A DNA stretch of 64,000 bases, taken from Burhinus oedicnemus. Taxonomy: Eukaryota; Chordata; Aves; Charadriiformes; Burhinidae. Location of the stretch: contig VFFE01007127.1 in assembly GCA_008921705.1 (NCBI GenBank), forward strand, positions 953,472-1,017,471. The letters run 5' to 3'. Both the position numbers and the translations under genes were made by a program. Each line of letters begins with the position of its first letter. Within the stretch, counting starts at the first letter, position 1. This document shows, one piece after another, positions 24,253 to 36,700 of the stretch. Under the pieces are notes generated by a model, which saw only the letters and a program-made list of their open reading frames with translations, made no database searches and was not told the DNA's origin.

Positions 24253-27200
24253 AAAAAAAGTTAATGGCTTCAATACTTTGCTGTCTGATTTCTGAACAGT
24301 GCTGTCTCTGCTGCCTGAAGTATGTCACAAAGAAGCAATAGTTTCCTTTCTAAAAAAAATTAGTCAGCAAGATGATGCTTTGGGCTTAGGCTGATGTTAC
24401 CTCATGCGTGTGCTGTTTGCAAAGGACAGGATGGTATTTCTAACAGCCAACCTGGCAATTTCATCTAAAAATCTAGCTTGTTTGCTCCTCTTGTACATTA
24501 TCACCAGTGATAAAGATCCTGCCCCGGGCAGGACCTGTCTTGTGTGGCACATTCACGACTGACTGATTGCACAGGTCAGTCTCTGTAGACGTTAGTGAAT
24601 AGTGAATAGACAGATGAGAAGTAGCTGGAATTTAGCATGTGCTCACCTTTTAGTACCCTTGCCTGCTTTTTAAAACAACTCAGTATGAAAGTGTAATTTG
24701 CTTGGTAATTACTATTCCAGTATCATCCGTGATGTGGACCACAGCCTGGGGTCTTTGTTCTGCTCTGAAACAAACAAACAAAAAAAACCCCCAAGAAGAT
24801 TCAATGGAAGATTTGTCAAAGTATAAATAAGAAACGTCAGTGCTGTCCCATGCTCTTTTCACTAGAAGTGTGTTTATGTATATAGTGATGAAGATAACGG
24901 TGTTGGTCATATACTTTTGAGCTGGCTTGCTCATCACTGAAGAGGAGTGATGACTCCCTTTCTCTGTGCTTCATCTCCCTTATTCTGGGGACCAGGATAC
25001 TCAACAACAGATGTGAAGTCTGGAAAGGTGTACCACAATGACATCTTACTATCTCCAGTGCTTTTAAACATGCTTAGAATCACTCACAGAAGTACAAACC
25101 CCTCAAATTCTTCAAGCAGAAAATAATTTATTTCTGATCCTAAATCTGGCAGTTGTTTAACTGTGACCAGCAAGCAAGAGACCAGCCCAAAATTCAACCA
25201 GAAGACCTTGCAGAAGCATGTGAGAGCCCAGCTTCTTGCATCAAGGCCCATCCCAGTCTCTTGCTTAATTAGGTAGAGAGAGGAAACGTTATCTGTGAAA
25301 CTATGAATAATCAATAGGCTGCAATACCTTCCAGACATCACCTGTCAGCACTTTTGGTCATAGTCCTAAAGACCAGGCTGGATGCTGAAACTGGCTACTT
25401 CTCTCACCAGCTACCGGCCCACCTTGGTTGCAGTGTTTAAAGCCAGGTCTGGAGGAGGCCAAAGGGTGGTTTACCTGCATGGAGCTTCTCTCCTTTTTAG
25501 TTTAGGGAGGTATTCGAAAGCACAGTCCTTCCCTTAAGATTCCTCATCAGAGTCTGTAGGTGCCAAGATGGTGTGTGACAACCATCACAGCACTGGGCCA
25601 TCTTCACCAGGCTGCCTTCCACTGGCCAGGGCCTGCCCAAAATGTCGCTAGGAGAAATGCTGGCAATTCACTTGGCTTCTAAACCAAAAGAGGGTTCCCC
25701 AGTGTGATCCAACTAAATTGTGTTAAAAATCCTTTTCCAGCAGTTTAAATTGTTCAAATTCTACCTTTAATTAAATTCCCATTAATAATGCTCTTAGCTA
25801 TGTAGTTACTGCAGCAGGGTTAAACATTCCCTAAGCCTCTTGGTTTAATTGATTTTGATAATACAGCTAAAGTACATTCAACACGTGTCTTGCAGAGACA
25901 GGGTTTGTTTCAATGTGTATGAGGAGTTGAGCCTTCAGGTACACACCTGATCTTCTAAATGAACCTGATGATTTGTGGCTCTTACCAAGCCAAACAATCC
26001 CTCTGCTTCATGCAGTATTTTCTCTCCAGGGCTCAGAATAGTTCCCCATGAAAGTCTGGCTCAAAAACCCCTGTAATCTGACAAAATGTATAGATTTATT
26101 GTGAGTTTCCAGCCAGGTCAGGGGTTGAGTTCTAGACGGGAAGTGGTTTTGGTTTTCTGAAATGTTAGATGATTCGGCCAACACAAACTGAACACAAGCT
26201 GTCCCAAGCCTGTTAGTAAGTCAGACGATGGTGCTATCAATGCTGGTTTTGAGACTGATAAAAGACTCTTTTTAATATGCTACTGTTGTACTGTTTTTTC
26301 TTCTCTAAACTGATTTACTGATGAGAGTCTCTCCAATACCGGCTGAGAACCAATTCATACAAATGTGCTTAATGCTGCTCTGCACATTGCTTTTTTTTTT
26401 TTCCAATGCAGAGGAGAAATGAGCAGCAATTCCTTGATGTAAAGAATAGATTGAGCTGATGATCTCAGCACTGGCAGAACAGACATGTAAAAGGGTCTTG
26501 ACCACCTTTATAAGCAGCAGCATCTCATGGACTCCAGAGATGTCCGTTAGATTACTTGACTGACTGTGGTTTTTCCCCCAGTCTGACCCAAAGCAAAAAC
26601 CTTCAGTGGAAAAAGGGCTTTTTGCTTTGACTGTCTGTGTGTTGCTTTGAGTACTTCTGCTTTGTTTAATTTCTTGTTCTTCTCTAGGCATTCTTGTGCC
26701 ATGGCCTTCAGTTGGAGGAGACATGCCTCTCCCTCTGCTCTGAAAAAAGAAACAAAACCAAACACACTTCACTGGTCTCCCTATTCTACAGAAAGGGAAA
26801 CTGAAGTATGAAGGAAAAAAGGAAACAACTCATGCAATACCATGGACCCATTCTGAGACGGGAGGGTAGGTGCAGAATGGGTGGGAGTGATCCTGGTCTG
26901 CTTTCAAAACCAGGCGGAGTACCTGAGACTGCAAGAAAAGCCTCTAAAGGTCCAAGCAAATCCCCAGAGATTGCCTGCAGGTAGTCCTCATGGCTGGGTC
27001 AGAGGGACTTGTGGTCTCTGCTGTTGCAGAATTTGGGTTTTTTATCAACATGGGATAGCCCTCCTTCCCTCAGCCTTGGGGTGGTCCCAATGAGACAATG
27101 CTGTAAACCCCAGTTATGTGCTGGAAGTGCTCCCACACACCATTCAGAGCCTTTTAGCCAAATGTCTGATAAACCCCTGATGGGAAATGTTTTCTGGTGA

Positions 27201-28404
27201 AGGTAACCAGTACAGGTTGCTCCAGCAATCCAGGCTATACCCTTTTGTAAGAGACTCTTTGACATGCAAACTCAGTAAAACTTCTGATTCTACAAATCCT
27301 CCTGGAGATTAAACAGCACCAAAGCTGGCAGAAAATACAGTAAAGCCCAGGGAGGATCGGAAGCATTTTTCTGGTGCCGGCTTCTACTAGACTTTGAAAT
27401 GGCATCCGGAAACATGATGGAGCTAGCTGCTAGCAACTTGGCAAAAATAATGCATAATGCAATAGGAACAACAGTGCTCAGAACCAGGCGGATGGAGTCA
27501 TAGGGTCCACTGTGATGGAAAGGTCTCTAATATCTCAAGGGTGTTCTGATGTCCATGAGTGGGTATAAATAGACCTTGAAGAGGGCAAAGGCAGCAACTT
27601 GGCAGCATTCCCTGGCATCTTCTCGAGCTGACGTAAGCCAATGTGCGGGCTGGCCCTGGAGCGGCGGAGGGAATCCCGGCTGATGGATGTGTGGCATTTC
27701 TCCAGGAGCTTGTCACTGCAGACCATCCTGCACCACAGGGACCGTGCTGCCCTTCTTGGTTTTCTTGCTGCCTTGGTTCCTACTGATTTGAATGACACCT
27801 ATAAACCTTCCAGGATTCAGACCCTAGAGCCTGGGACAGGCCCCATTATAATTGCATAAATCAAACATCATAAAAAAGACAGGCTTTACTTTAGCTTTCC
27901 TGCAGACAGTTCATTAAGACAATTACTCACTTGTATCAGTCGAATGAAGTCACTGCAACTTCAGTTCCTGGTGGTGGGTTCAGAATGACAGAAATTGGCA
28001 GTGTCATCATGCATCAGCCCAAATCCTTTTGCTGCCATTTGCTTTCCGTCTGCGCGCTCATCCATCAGGCCAGACACCCCCACGGACTCCAGCTGAGGAT
28101 CTTTCTCATCCTTGTGCCTGCCCACAGGATTTTTGTAATGTTTCTGCTAGTGAAAGTTATATTACAAAACTGTCCCTCTTGTTGGATGATCCCAGGGTCT
28201 TTATTACTACATTTTCCTACCCTGGTCATTTTTTATGGTTTGCCTTGATGCTGCCGATATGTTGGCTCATTCACCTCAGAGAAAAAGAACTGCCCACACA
28301 GCGACCTTCATCTTTACAAATGATAAGTCTCATATTGCTGTTTCATTCAAGCAATTTAGTAGGACAGCTATAACCTTAGCGACTTCTGGGCCAGGCCAAC
28401 GTTG

Positions 28405-28530
28405 TTGGTGGAACTATAAAGGTGGAGAAGTCAAGGCACGGAGGGAGGACATGAGCTGCCCAAGGTCTGCAGGTGGTCAGCAGGAGAGCCAGGAATAGCA
28501 CCCAGGAGGCAACTCAGTCCCGGAGCAGGG
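28405..28530 (-). mobile_element. MIR-like SINE remnant (antisense)
   Basis: AGTCAAGGCACGGAGGGAGG followed by GAGCTGCCCAAGGTCTGCAG and GGAGAGCCAGGAATAGCACC parallels the reverse complement of MIR (CTTGCCCAAGGTCACACAGC, then GCAGAGCCGGGATTCGAACC). This is the best of the MIR candidates in the window. It sits in the LAPTM5-MATN1 spacer. Confidence 0.6.
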
Positions 28531-31500
28531 ATGTGGGCAAGGTTACCACGGCAAATAAAAAATGATCCCTCTGAAATAAATGTGACCCATAAAATACATA
28601 AACATTGCCTAGCCATAAACAGCATTTACTATTAACAGCATCAGAGCACAAGGATATTTGCCAGCCATTTGCAGCTTAAAGGATAAACAGCAGTGCTTTT
28701 GATCCTGAGTTGTCGAAAGGGTTGCATTTAAAGCCGTTCGTTTCTCCCCAGCCTTTCACCCTTTACATCATTTGTTTTATGCTTTGCACTGAACCCACTG
28801 CTGTAAATATCACTTTTCGCAGTACAGTGGTGGTGCAGTAAATATCCTTTCTGGTAATGAAGTGGGCTGGGAGGGACTCCTCCGCTCCCTGTAACAAACT
28901 GAAATAGAAACACCGTGGGGATAAAATACAAGAATTGGAGCTTTGACTGAATGGCAGCTTTTGTCACCATTTTTCTGAGTATTTGAAAAATGGAGGCTGT
29001 GAATCCAGCTCGGAAACACTCACATGGGAACATCAAAAGAAGCCTGAAAAAGACAAAAAAAAAAAAAAATACTGAGCATTTTGCTAAACCTTGGATTTTT
29101 CTGGTGGCTGGAGGGCAAGAAAGCTGTGTTTACTACAACTAACAGGTTTGCTTAGCAGGAAATGAAAATCAACAGTAAACTGCTCAGGGTTTGGCTGCTT
29201 GTCCCTTCCCAACCCTCTTCTTGCTCTGCTGCCTCAACTAGCGTGACTTAGCCACATCTCCAGATCCTTTCTAAGAACCATGTCCAGGGCTACAAACACT
29301 GTGCTTTTTTTTGAAGAAAATTCCAATATTTTAAACACCTTCTGCTTGAACTCTATTGGAAGTTTGGCAACGTCTCGAGATCCATGAAGTCTGATTTCCT
29401 TTTTTCCCACAGAAAACCTTCAGATTGTTCTGGGTCATTTAGACGGAAGCACCTTAGGGACCGATTCGTTTTGATTTTATCCATCCTTTTGGTTTGTTGC
29501 AGTGTGAAATTTATACTAAGATATTAAATGTAATAATGGTATGTTTATTGGAAATATGTACATATAAAACTAAAATACTGTTCTAAAATAGAACTTGAGC
29601 AAAACAAATTGGAAAAGTAAAATGCTAAATCAAAACAAAGCATGTCTGCACTATTGAAATTAACGTGTCATTTTTCTTGGCTTTTCCCATCTGATCTACA
29701 TTCCTGTGAAATCTTATGCGTATAGTGACAAAGAATTTACATTCATGTAGTTTATGCCATCAGACTTGCTTGTCTTATGACAAATGAGAAGTTACCACCT
29801 CTTAGCTGTAATACTGCCTGTATGAGTATGTGCTTGCTTTTCAGTACTTTTAGAACTTATTCTTAAACTGGGCTTTCCTCTTTCCCAGTCCATCCCAGAG
29901 GTGGTAGGTTTAACAATCCAAAGAATGAAGGCATTCAGCAGAGTGCTATTTTAACATCAGGATTTTACAAACCAAGAAAAACAAGGGAGGCTCCGAAGGA
30001 GAATGCAGCAGTGAGCAAACCATGACTAATTTTGGGGCGTTGCACAGAGCTTTGAAGCACCAGCCACCAAAGGAAAACTTCTCTCTTCATCCTCTGTCAT
30101 CAGAGGATGATGCTTCCACGATTGGTCATGTTGGGGAGGACAAGTTGTATCTCCTGCCTTCACGCTGGAGTCTTCTGCTGAACCTGCCCGCCTTTGGAAA
30201 GCCATTTATTTTAATTCAGTCTCATTCACCTGCAGGCAGAAGCCTTGGCTGTAGTTAGGCTGTGTCGGTGGTGAGGGCAGTGCAAAGGCTCTCCAGCCCT
30301 GCTAAGCACTTATAATTTACTATTTTCCAGCTGAAGTCTCCCAGCAGTTTAAGCACTCTGACGGTGAGCTTCATGCTGCCATGTGGTTAAACATGTCTCA
30401 TCCATGCTGTGACATCCAGACGCTGCAGACAAGCTTAGTGCAGCCAGGCTGATCCATCTGAGCCAGCCAATGACGGGCATCAGCAACCATGGTCTCACTC
30501 CAGCAACAAGGTGGCCCCAGCTCTCCAGCCCCTTTGCCCATTCGCTGGTGGGAGCAGGGAGGCTGCAGCCATCGGCAAAGTGTTTTTACCAATAGTGCTG
30601 GTGGAGCGGAGCAGAGCATCCCATCATGTATTGGAGATTTCTCCAAAAAATGCTATTTGTCACCTCCATCCTGAGAATAGTCCCAATGGTCATAATCTGA
30701 ACAGACGTGTGGAGAGCAAGGGACCAGGGTGCAAACCCAGGTCAGAAAAAAACGGATGGGTGCAGGCGTTGTCTTTCCTTGTCACCTTTATCTACACGCC
30801 TTTTCTCCTCCATCTGCACTCAGGTAATAACACAATGGGGCGTTGTCTGGAGGAAAAAACTCCCTGGCTATACACAACAATTTCCCATCAGTCTGAAGTA
30901 TTTGATTTCAGCAGGAACAAGGTAGCACCAGGATCTTCTGCTGACCATCCAGCGGTGGAAGGAAAGAGGGGATCTGGTGTTTAAAACAAGCACTTTTTTA
31001 GTAAGGGGACATGGACATGAACGTGTTAGAGGGAGATGCAGACCTTCCTTGTGCCAGCACACGTGAAGCCTGGCAATAGCCGCTCTGCAGAATGACAGGG
31101 CTGCTCTGGGGCCAGTATGAGCCGTTAATGGTTTGTCTGTTTACATTGCAAGCAGGCTCGGGAAGAGCTTTAAATGCATATTTTCCTCTTGAAATATTGA
31201 ATCCAGTGTTTTCATTTTCGGAGGCCTGGGGAAAAATTATGTTTCATATTTTAAAAATAAACACTGCTTTTACAGAGGTATAAATGCAGACCTATAGTAT
31301 CCAGCACACCTTTGCCTCTCGCCTTATTTTGAAAGCTTTAATGTTGCTTGTGTGCCACAACCTCTACTAGTGAAAATATTCACCTGAAATGTATTTATCT
31401 TTCTTTGCTAATTAACAGCAAAATGACACAGAGAAACTTTATATTTTCCTCAGCAAGAACAGCCATAGAGACTTCATTTACGGAGGGCTCTGAATGATCC

Positions 31501-31665
31501 CTATTCATGGCAAGCAAGTACTGTCTGCACCAATAGATCCTTGTACACATGGCAGAGCGACAGGAGAAATCCCATCGTAGACAAGGCTGGAGGTAAAATC
31601 TCCTGGATTTTATGCTTTTATTTCATTTTGTTTCCTAATAGTCTTAAATGTATGGGTATATCTGT

Positions 31666-31990
31666 TCTATATATTTGGTGAGCAAACGTACCTGTGTGCG
31701 TATAAGCACACAAGGATATCAGTGAATCATATTTATATATATTAGCACTCTTCTAAATCCATGCATATATAAACACATCCCTGAAAAGCATGCATGGAGG
31801 AGAGTTATGTGTCTGCATGTATGTGCACACATCCATATTTATATACATAAACACATACAGGCAATTATGTTTATATGCATGTATGGTCACATGTGGATAT
31901 ATTTATGCATCCATCCACAGGCATAAGCATTTATACATGAAGTTTTTATACCAGGCTCTTTGTGCATGCACACGTATACGTGAAGGTCTG
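31666..31990. repeat. Degenerate TATA/CATA-rich alternating tract
   Basis: Many short units such as ATATAT, GCATGTATG, CACATAC and CATCCATCC make long purine-pyrimidine alternation. It looks like a decayed microsatellite. An open frame of 86 codons lies across it and is explained by the repeat composition. Confidence 0.65.
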
Positions 31991-33441
31991 CATGTGTTTT
32001 CTATACTACTCCATGATCATAATCTGCAATTTTCATTGCATCCTGCGTAGTAGCCCTTTTAATCCCAGGGGCTCTGAAATAAGAAGCAAATAAAATAAGA
32101 TTCCACCAAGCGTGGAAAAGCGCTTCAATGACAGAAAGAGGTGAAATGGGAGCAAAAAAAATAGTGCATCTGGAGCATTTGCTCCTCCTGGATAAAAATT
32201 TCCAGCTAACTCCAGAGATGGTGGAAAACATGTGATTGATGGTGTGTACCGAGGAAGATAGCGGTGGGACAAATCCATGCTGATTTTGCATGAGAACATA
32301 GCCATCTTTTAATATTTTAATTAACACTTTTAATGTTGAAAGAGTTAAGAATAGCCTGGCAATTTCACTAAGGACAGGTCCTTTTTTCCCTAATCAAAGA
32401 GCCTTTCTCCACAGGAGCTCTTGGTCTCTCTTGAAGCACTTGTGGAGTAAAGAGTGACTCTGGATAAGGGAAGAGAAACTGGGCTTTGAATTAAAGGTAG
32501 TTTGCAATGGCACTGCACTAACACAATGCAGATTGAATGGATGAGTTCTCCAAGGGTGTGCAGCTGGAAAGGTGAGCAAAGACTAATCCATCAGAGGAGA
32601 AGGGTTTTAATCAACTGACGATAGTGTAATACAGTAGTTTAAAAAAAAAAAAATAGAAGCACTGCTTTGTGATGAACCCATCATTAAATTCATCTTACTC
32701 TAGTACCAAATCTCCCTGCTGCTCTTCCATAAAGAAAACATTGGACTTCTGCTCGCTTGCAGCATCATCAGTCTTATTTGTTGGTTTAGATTATTGGCTT
32801 TTTGTGGCAGAAGCTGTATCTCCCTCGTGTGTACAGACCTGAACGTTACGCTGTAAAAAATAAATCAAACTTCTAATCTGTCTGTCTATCCTGAGTTTCT
32901 TGTCTATTAATCTAGTTTAGGCTGCTGAGCTCTTCCTTTCCCTCCCTGCTCTCCTGCACAGGGGGCACAGCCTCATAGAGAAGTAACTGTTTCCCGCAGG
33001 AAGAAATTTGTTCTGCATCCCACGCTTTTGCCCGTGCCTCCCCACGCCTCTTCCTCTCCCCTCCTCCTGCGACCGAGAATTCGCCTGCAAATTAAGCCAA
33101 GGAAGCAAAGCCCCCCAATCCCACAGGCTGGTTTCCAGCCCTGCACTTGGCAAATGCAGGGATTGAGAGATAATTTGTGTGACCCTATTCCTGTCTCCCC
33201 CCCATCCCACCACTGCCCCCTCCCTGGGCTCTGCCGGAGGAAGGACACAAGCCTGACACACCACAGACCATTTGCTTGCTTACTGTGGCAAAGCCCAGGA
33301 TTTGCAGATGGGAGCTGGTGATTGACAGATTAACCCCAGTTCCCCAGGGCTGGTTTCACTGGTCCCACTGTTACAGTCCCAGATTCCCCACATACCATGC
33401 CGTTGCGGGTCTCTTTATAGCTTCCCATCCCCTTCGCCGAG

Positions 33442-33457
33442 CAATGAAGCCATTGTG
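33442..33457. promoter_or_regulatory. MATN1: Paired inverted SOX-type site (Pe1-like element) of the MATN1 promoter
   Basis: CAATG at 33442-33446 and CATTGTG at 33451-33457 form an inverted pair separated by 4 nt, about 225-240 nt upstream of the start codon. The chicken matrilin-1 proximal promoter is known to carry a conserved element called Pe1 with paired, inverted SOX9/SOX5/SOX6 sites that directs cartilage expression. Sequence and placement agree with that. Assignment to Pe1 is from memory of the published element, not from an alignment. Confidence 0.75.
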
Positions 33458-33511
33458 GAGGCGCTGGGGGCTGGCAGGGTTGGACATCCTCCCCCTCCCC
33501 ACCTTCGTGCA

Positions 33512-33518
33512 ATATTTT
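33512..33518 (+). promoter_or_regulatory. MATN1: Possible TATA-like element of MATN1
   Basis: ATATTTT is the only A/T-rich heptamer between the paired SOX site and the start codon. It would place transcription start near 33540 and give a 5' UTR of about 140 nt. A second candidate, TTTATAG at 33414-33420, lies upstream of the SOX pair and fits less well. Transcript ends are needed to decide. Confidence 0.35.
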
Positions 33519-33680
33519 CTTGTAGTCCTTCTTGCTTGTCCCTCTCCCCTCGGTGCCCCCCCAGCACTTCACACGTGTCAGGGGCTGGCCCCATGCCTCC
33601 CCGAGGAAGGGCAGGTTAATACCTCTGGGCCAAGGCTCTTGCTTGCCACTCTGCATCCAGCCTCCGGCTCCTCCACAGCC

Positions 33681-33768
33681 ATGGACAGGATTGTCTCTGC
33701 CTTGCTGCTCTCTTTGCTGCTTCTCCTCCAGAGCTATGGAGTTTGCGGGACACCTCCGCAGCCAAGAG
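33681..33768 (+). CDS. MATN1: MATN1 exon 1: start codon and signal peptide
   Basis: ATG in a strong context (GCC before, G after). It encodes [20 protein letters not shown], a classic leader with a long leucine core, then [10 protein letters not shown] with the last codon split. Donor GTAAGT, phase 1. Cleavage is probably near residue 23, after the VCG stretch. Confidence 0.97.
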
Positions 33769-36700
33769 GTAAGTGGGGAGCTCAGCGACGGGATGCATGG
33801 TGTCGGTCCTCTACCTCCTTGCCACCAGCCTGCTTCAGGACTGGGAAGGAGATGAAGGCAGAAGAAATACCCAACATCAGTCAGAGAAGCAAAGGAGCTT
33901 TCTCAAATATTTTCCCAACGCAGCAAAACCTGGAGATGTGTTTGCCTGTGCCTGTTACATTGCTTTAGTGGGAGGTCTGTACAGAGGCACAGCAGAGGTG
34001 GCATCAGGGCAGCCCTAGCTCCCAGTGCAGCAGCAGCCTCGGGGCTTGCTGCTTTTGGCTGGAGGAGGCCAAGGAATGAGAAGGGCTCTCCTCTGCCTTC
34101 CAAAACTACTTCTCCTCCCCACAGCTCTGCAGAGGGTTGGTTTTGCCAGGAGCTCAAGGAGGAGTTGGCCAGACACCCCAAGCTCTGGTTAACCTCACCG
34201 AGCAGGAAGGTCTGGGTCAGGTTGCTGAGGATGGGCCTTTCCTAGGTTTTACTTCATCCATTCTTGAGCAAAATCCTACTCTGTTTGTCTTTCCAAGTGG
34301 GATGTAGAGCAACCAGATAGGAGATGAGCTGTCTGTTCTTTAGGTTAGTGTCAACAAGTAGCGAACACAAAGGGAAGGGTTGGAGGGTCTGGTATAGTGA
34401 AGAAGCATCTCTCCTCTGCCAGGGGTAGGATGCTGCCGCTGGCTCCAGACAAGCTGGGGAACTCACCACAGGAGAGGTGGCCAAGGCAAAAATTACTGCT
34501 GGGTTTTAAAAATGCTTGAATGATCTTATGACGATGCATAATGCATGTACCTGGGCAGATTGACAGTTGTAAAATAGGCGTGATAGTGACTGCAGTGTTA
34601 GCTGGTGGTTATAAGCAGGAGTTTTCTGATATACTGACCAGTTTCTCCTTAATAATTTGGAAAGGGAGGGTTATCTTTGCTGCAGAACTGCTAAGCGCTA
34701 CCGAAGTCAGGAAACTAAACAGAACAGTCGTTCAATTCAGTCCTACCGTGAGCAATCACTATTTCCAAAATAAACACCTTTTAATTCTGAGTTACTAGGC
34801 AGGTTTCCCGTTTTTTTAATGAATATGGCAAAGATGCCCTAAGATACATTTTCTGCTAAATCAGTGCATGAAGTTCAGCTATTCCCAAATAACTTCAAGT
34901 GTGGACATTTCTAAAAATAGCGAAGGATTTTATTTCTGGTTTAATTCAACTTCAAAGTAAACTATGCTGAGTCAAGGTGACGCTCAGAGCAAGCGTGCCT
35001 GACTGTCACCTCCTGGCGAAAACCAAGGCCTGTCCTGCAGACCCTGACTGTGCACAGCGGCTGTGACCAGACAGGCTGAAATCTCAAAGCTCCCATCTGA
35101 TATCTTTACTTTCCTCCTCATTTCCCTGAAATATACTTCGCTCTCATAAAGAGAGGTTAAAAATATTATTTAGGGCAAAATCACAAAGCTTCCATTAAAA
35201 AAAAAAAGAACAAAACAAAAACCAAAACCAACCAACCAAAAAACCCAAAACAAACAAACAAACAAAACCCTTCAAAACTTCTATTGGATCCTAGGGAAAA
35301 AAACTAACTTTTCTTCATTGGTTTGTCACTAAAGCCAGACATGATTCATTAACTATCATGGCAAAGGGGAATCTGCACTCTATTTCTGGAGGAAATGATT
35401 GCAATAATTTGAACCTTTCTCTATATCTTCATTTCTCACCTGTAAAATGGGCATAACCAGCCCCTGGTATAGGGATTTGCAATACTGTAGATGGACTGCC
35501 AACTGAGTTTTTCCTTCCTCTGCAATAAATTACAGTGGCAAAGCAAAAGTCACCCTTATGGCAAAAGGTTATATTATTGCATTTTAGTGGAAGCTGGAGC
35601 ATCTGACAAAGTAACCACTGCCTGCTTCCCTTCTACACACAGCATCTTTTAGAGAGACCTTTCTGGGAGCCAGAAGCAGATTCAGCATTAGTGTCTCTCA
35701 GGAAACTAACCTGATTATATTCTTTATAGATATATCACAGGGTATTTATTTTCATCTGTCGGAAAGACTGAAAGCTCCATTAGATTTCACACTGAGGACT
35801 AGCTATAACATTTATGTCATAATTTGGAACAGATTTGTTGGCCCAAAAGCTCACATTTAAAAATCTGTCCGCAGAAATCTCCTTTATGATATAACCTATA
35901 TCGTCCCTCTCTGCGGAAGTCAAATATTAACAGAGCACTTGATACCCCTACAGAGACAGGCTAAATGATAGAAAAAAAATAAAAGAACAGAATGCTATAG
36001 ACCTGCTGGGGAAAATGGGACGATTTATTTAGAAAATCATAAAAAATATCAGTCCTTTTTATGTTTTGCCACAGTTGAAAATTAGGATGGAAAACAGCAT
36101 GAAAATGAGAGTTTTTTTTAAAAATCACTCAGCTCTGCATTGCTAATGCTTCCTGTTTATACCATTTACTTTTTACAGTGGATATTCATGTCTTACTATG
36201 GGGCTGTAGAGATTAACTGTCAATTACGGGGTTCTACATTTCTCTATTGTATTCTCCCTCATCAGCTCACAGAAGTAAAACAGCGCCGGTCTCTGCTGTG
36301 TTACAGTATTTCATTATTAGTGCCACTATCTGAAAAACACGGGACTGGTTCATGTTATGTTGGGTAGTTAATCTGAGTATCTTGATTCACGACTGAATCT
36401 GAGCTGCTGAATTGAATGCCTGCTTCTGGTCATGCATGACGAAGATACAATCTCATTAATTAATATCCATGTGGCTTGCTTATCCATGTCCGAAATGCGA
36501 TAACTCCTTTTGAGTCTTTTTTTGACGCAGAAGTGCATGCACAGGCTTCAGTTCACAGCTTTATTCCTCCCCCCAGGCTGCCGTAAGTGAATTAAGTTTC
36601 ACGTAGACATTAGCAATAGCCTGGGGTGACAAGTGGGTAACCTGCTCCCACGAGTGCAGCACTGGTATCTCATCAGCTCACTCCTTCAGAAGTACATGTT

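Larger units (their letters stand above)
23562..24265 (+). other. LAPTM5: LAPTM5 3' untranslated region (3' end inferred)
   Basis: Begins after the LAPTM5 stop. Two AATAAA hexamers lie in it, about 230 and 690 nt past the stop. The end coordinate is an inference set about 15 nt past the second hexamer. The region has no long open frame. Confidence 0.7.
24266..33440. other. Intergenic region between LAPTM5 and MATN1
   Basis: About 9.2 kb with no recognised exon. It holds a MIR-like remnant at 28405-28530, A runs at 29050-29069 and 32641-32653, and a degenerate TATA/CATA-rich alternating tract at 31666-31990. A lone TATAAATAG lies at 27564, followed by a 72-codon frame. Open frames such as 26305-26772 on the minus strand lack recognisable motifs. 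Confidence 0.8.

Noticed and set aside
24247..24260. A run after AATAAA as the tail of a processed pseudogene
   Set aside because: It follows the LAPTM5 3' UTR directly, the gene has introns, and no target-site duplication is seen; it is simply an A run after the poly(A) signal.
26305..26772. 155-codon open frame on the minus strand between the genes
   Set aside because: No domain, no splice or promoter context, and a poly(T) run in the middle gives the lysine stretch. Chance frame.
26775..26830. Possible MIR fragment (GAAAGGGAAACTGAAGTATG)
   Set aside because: Only about 30 bases resemble MIR and one simple-sequence stretch accounts for part of it; too short to call.
31790..32050. 86-codon frame rich in Tyr, His and Cys
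   Set aside because: It is made by the alternating TATA/CATA repeat tract, not by a gene.
33414..33420. TTTATAG as the MATN1 TATA box
   Set aside because: It lies upstream of the paired SOX site and would put the transcription start inside that site; the ATATTTT at 33512 fits better, though neither is proven.
33276..33968. 230-codon open frame across the MATN1 promoter and exon 1
   Set aside because: It is in a different frame from the MATN1 signal peptide (start at 33681) and reads through the promoter and into intron 1. The GC-rich composition keeps it open by chance.
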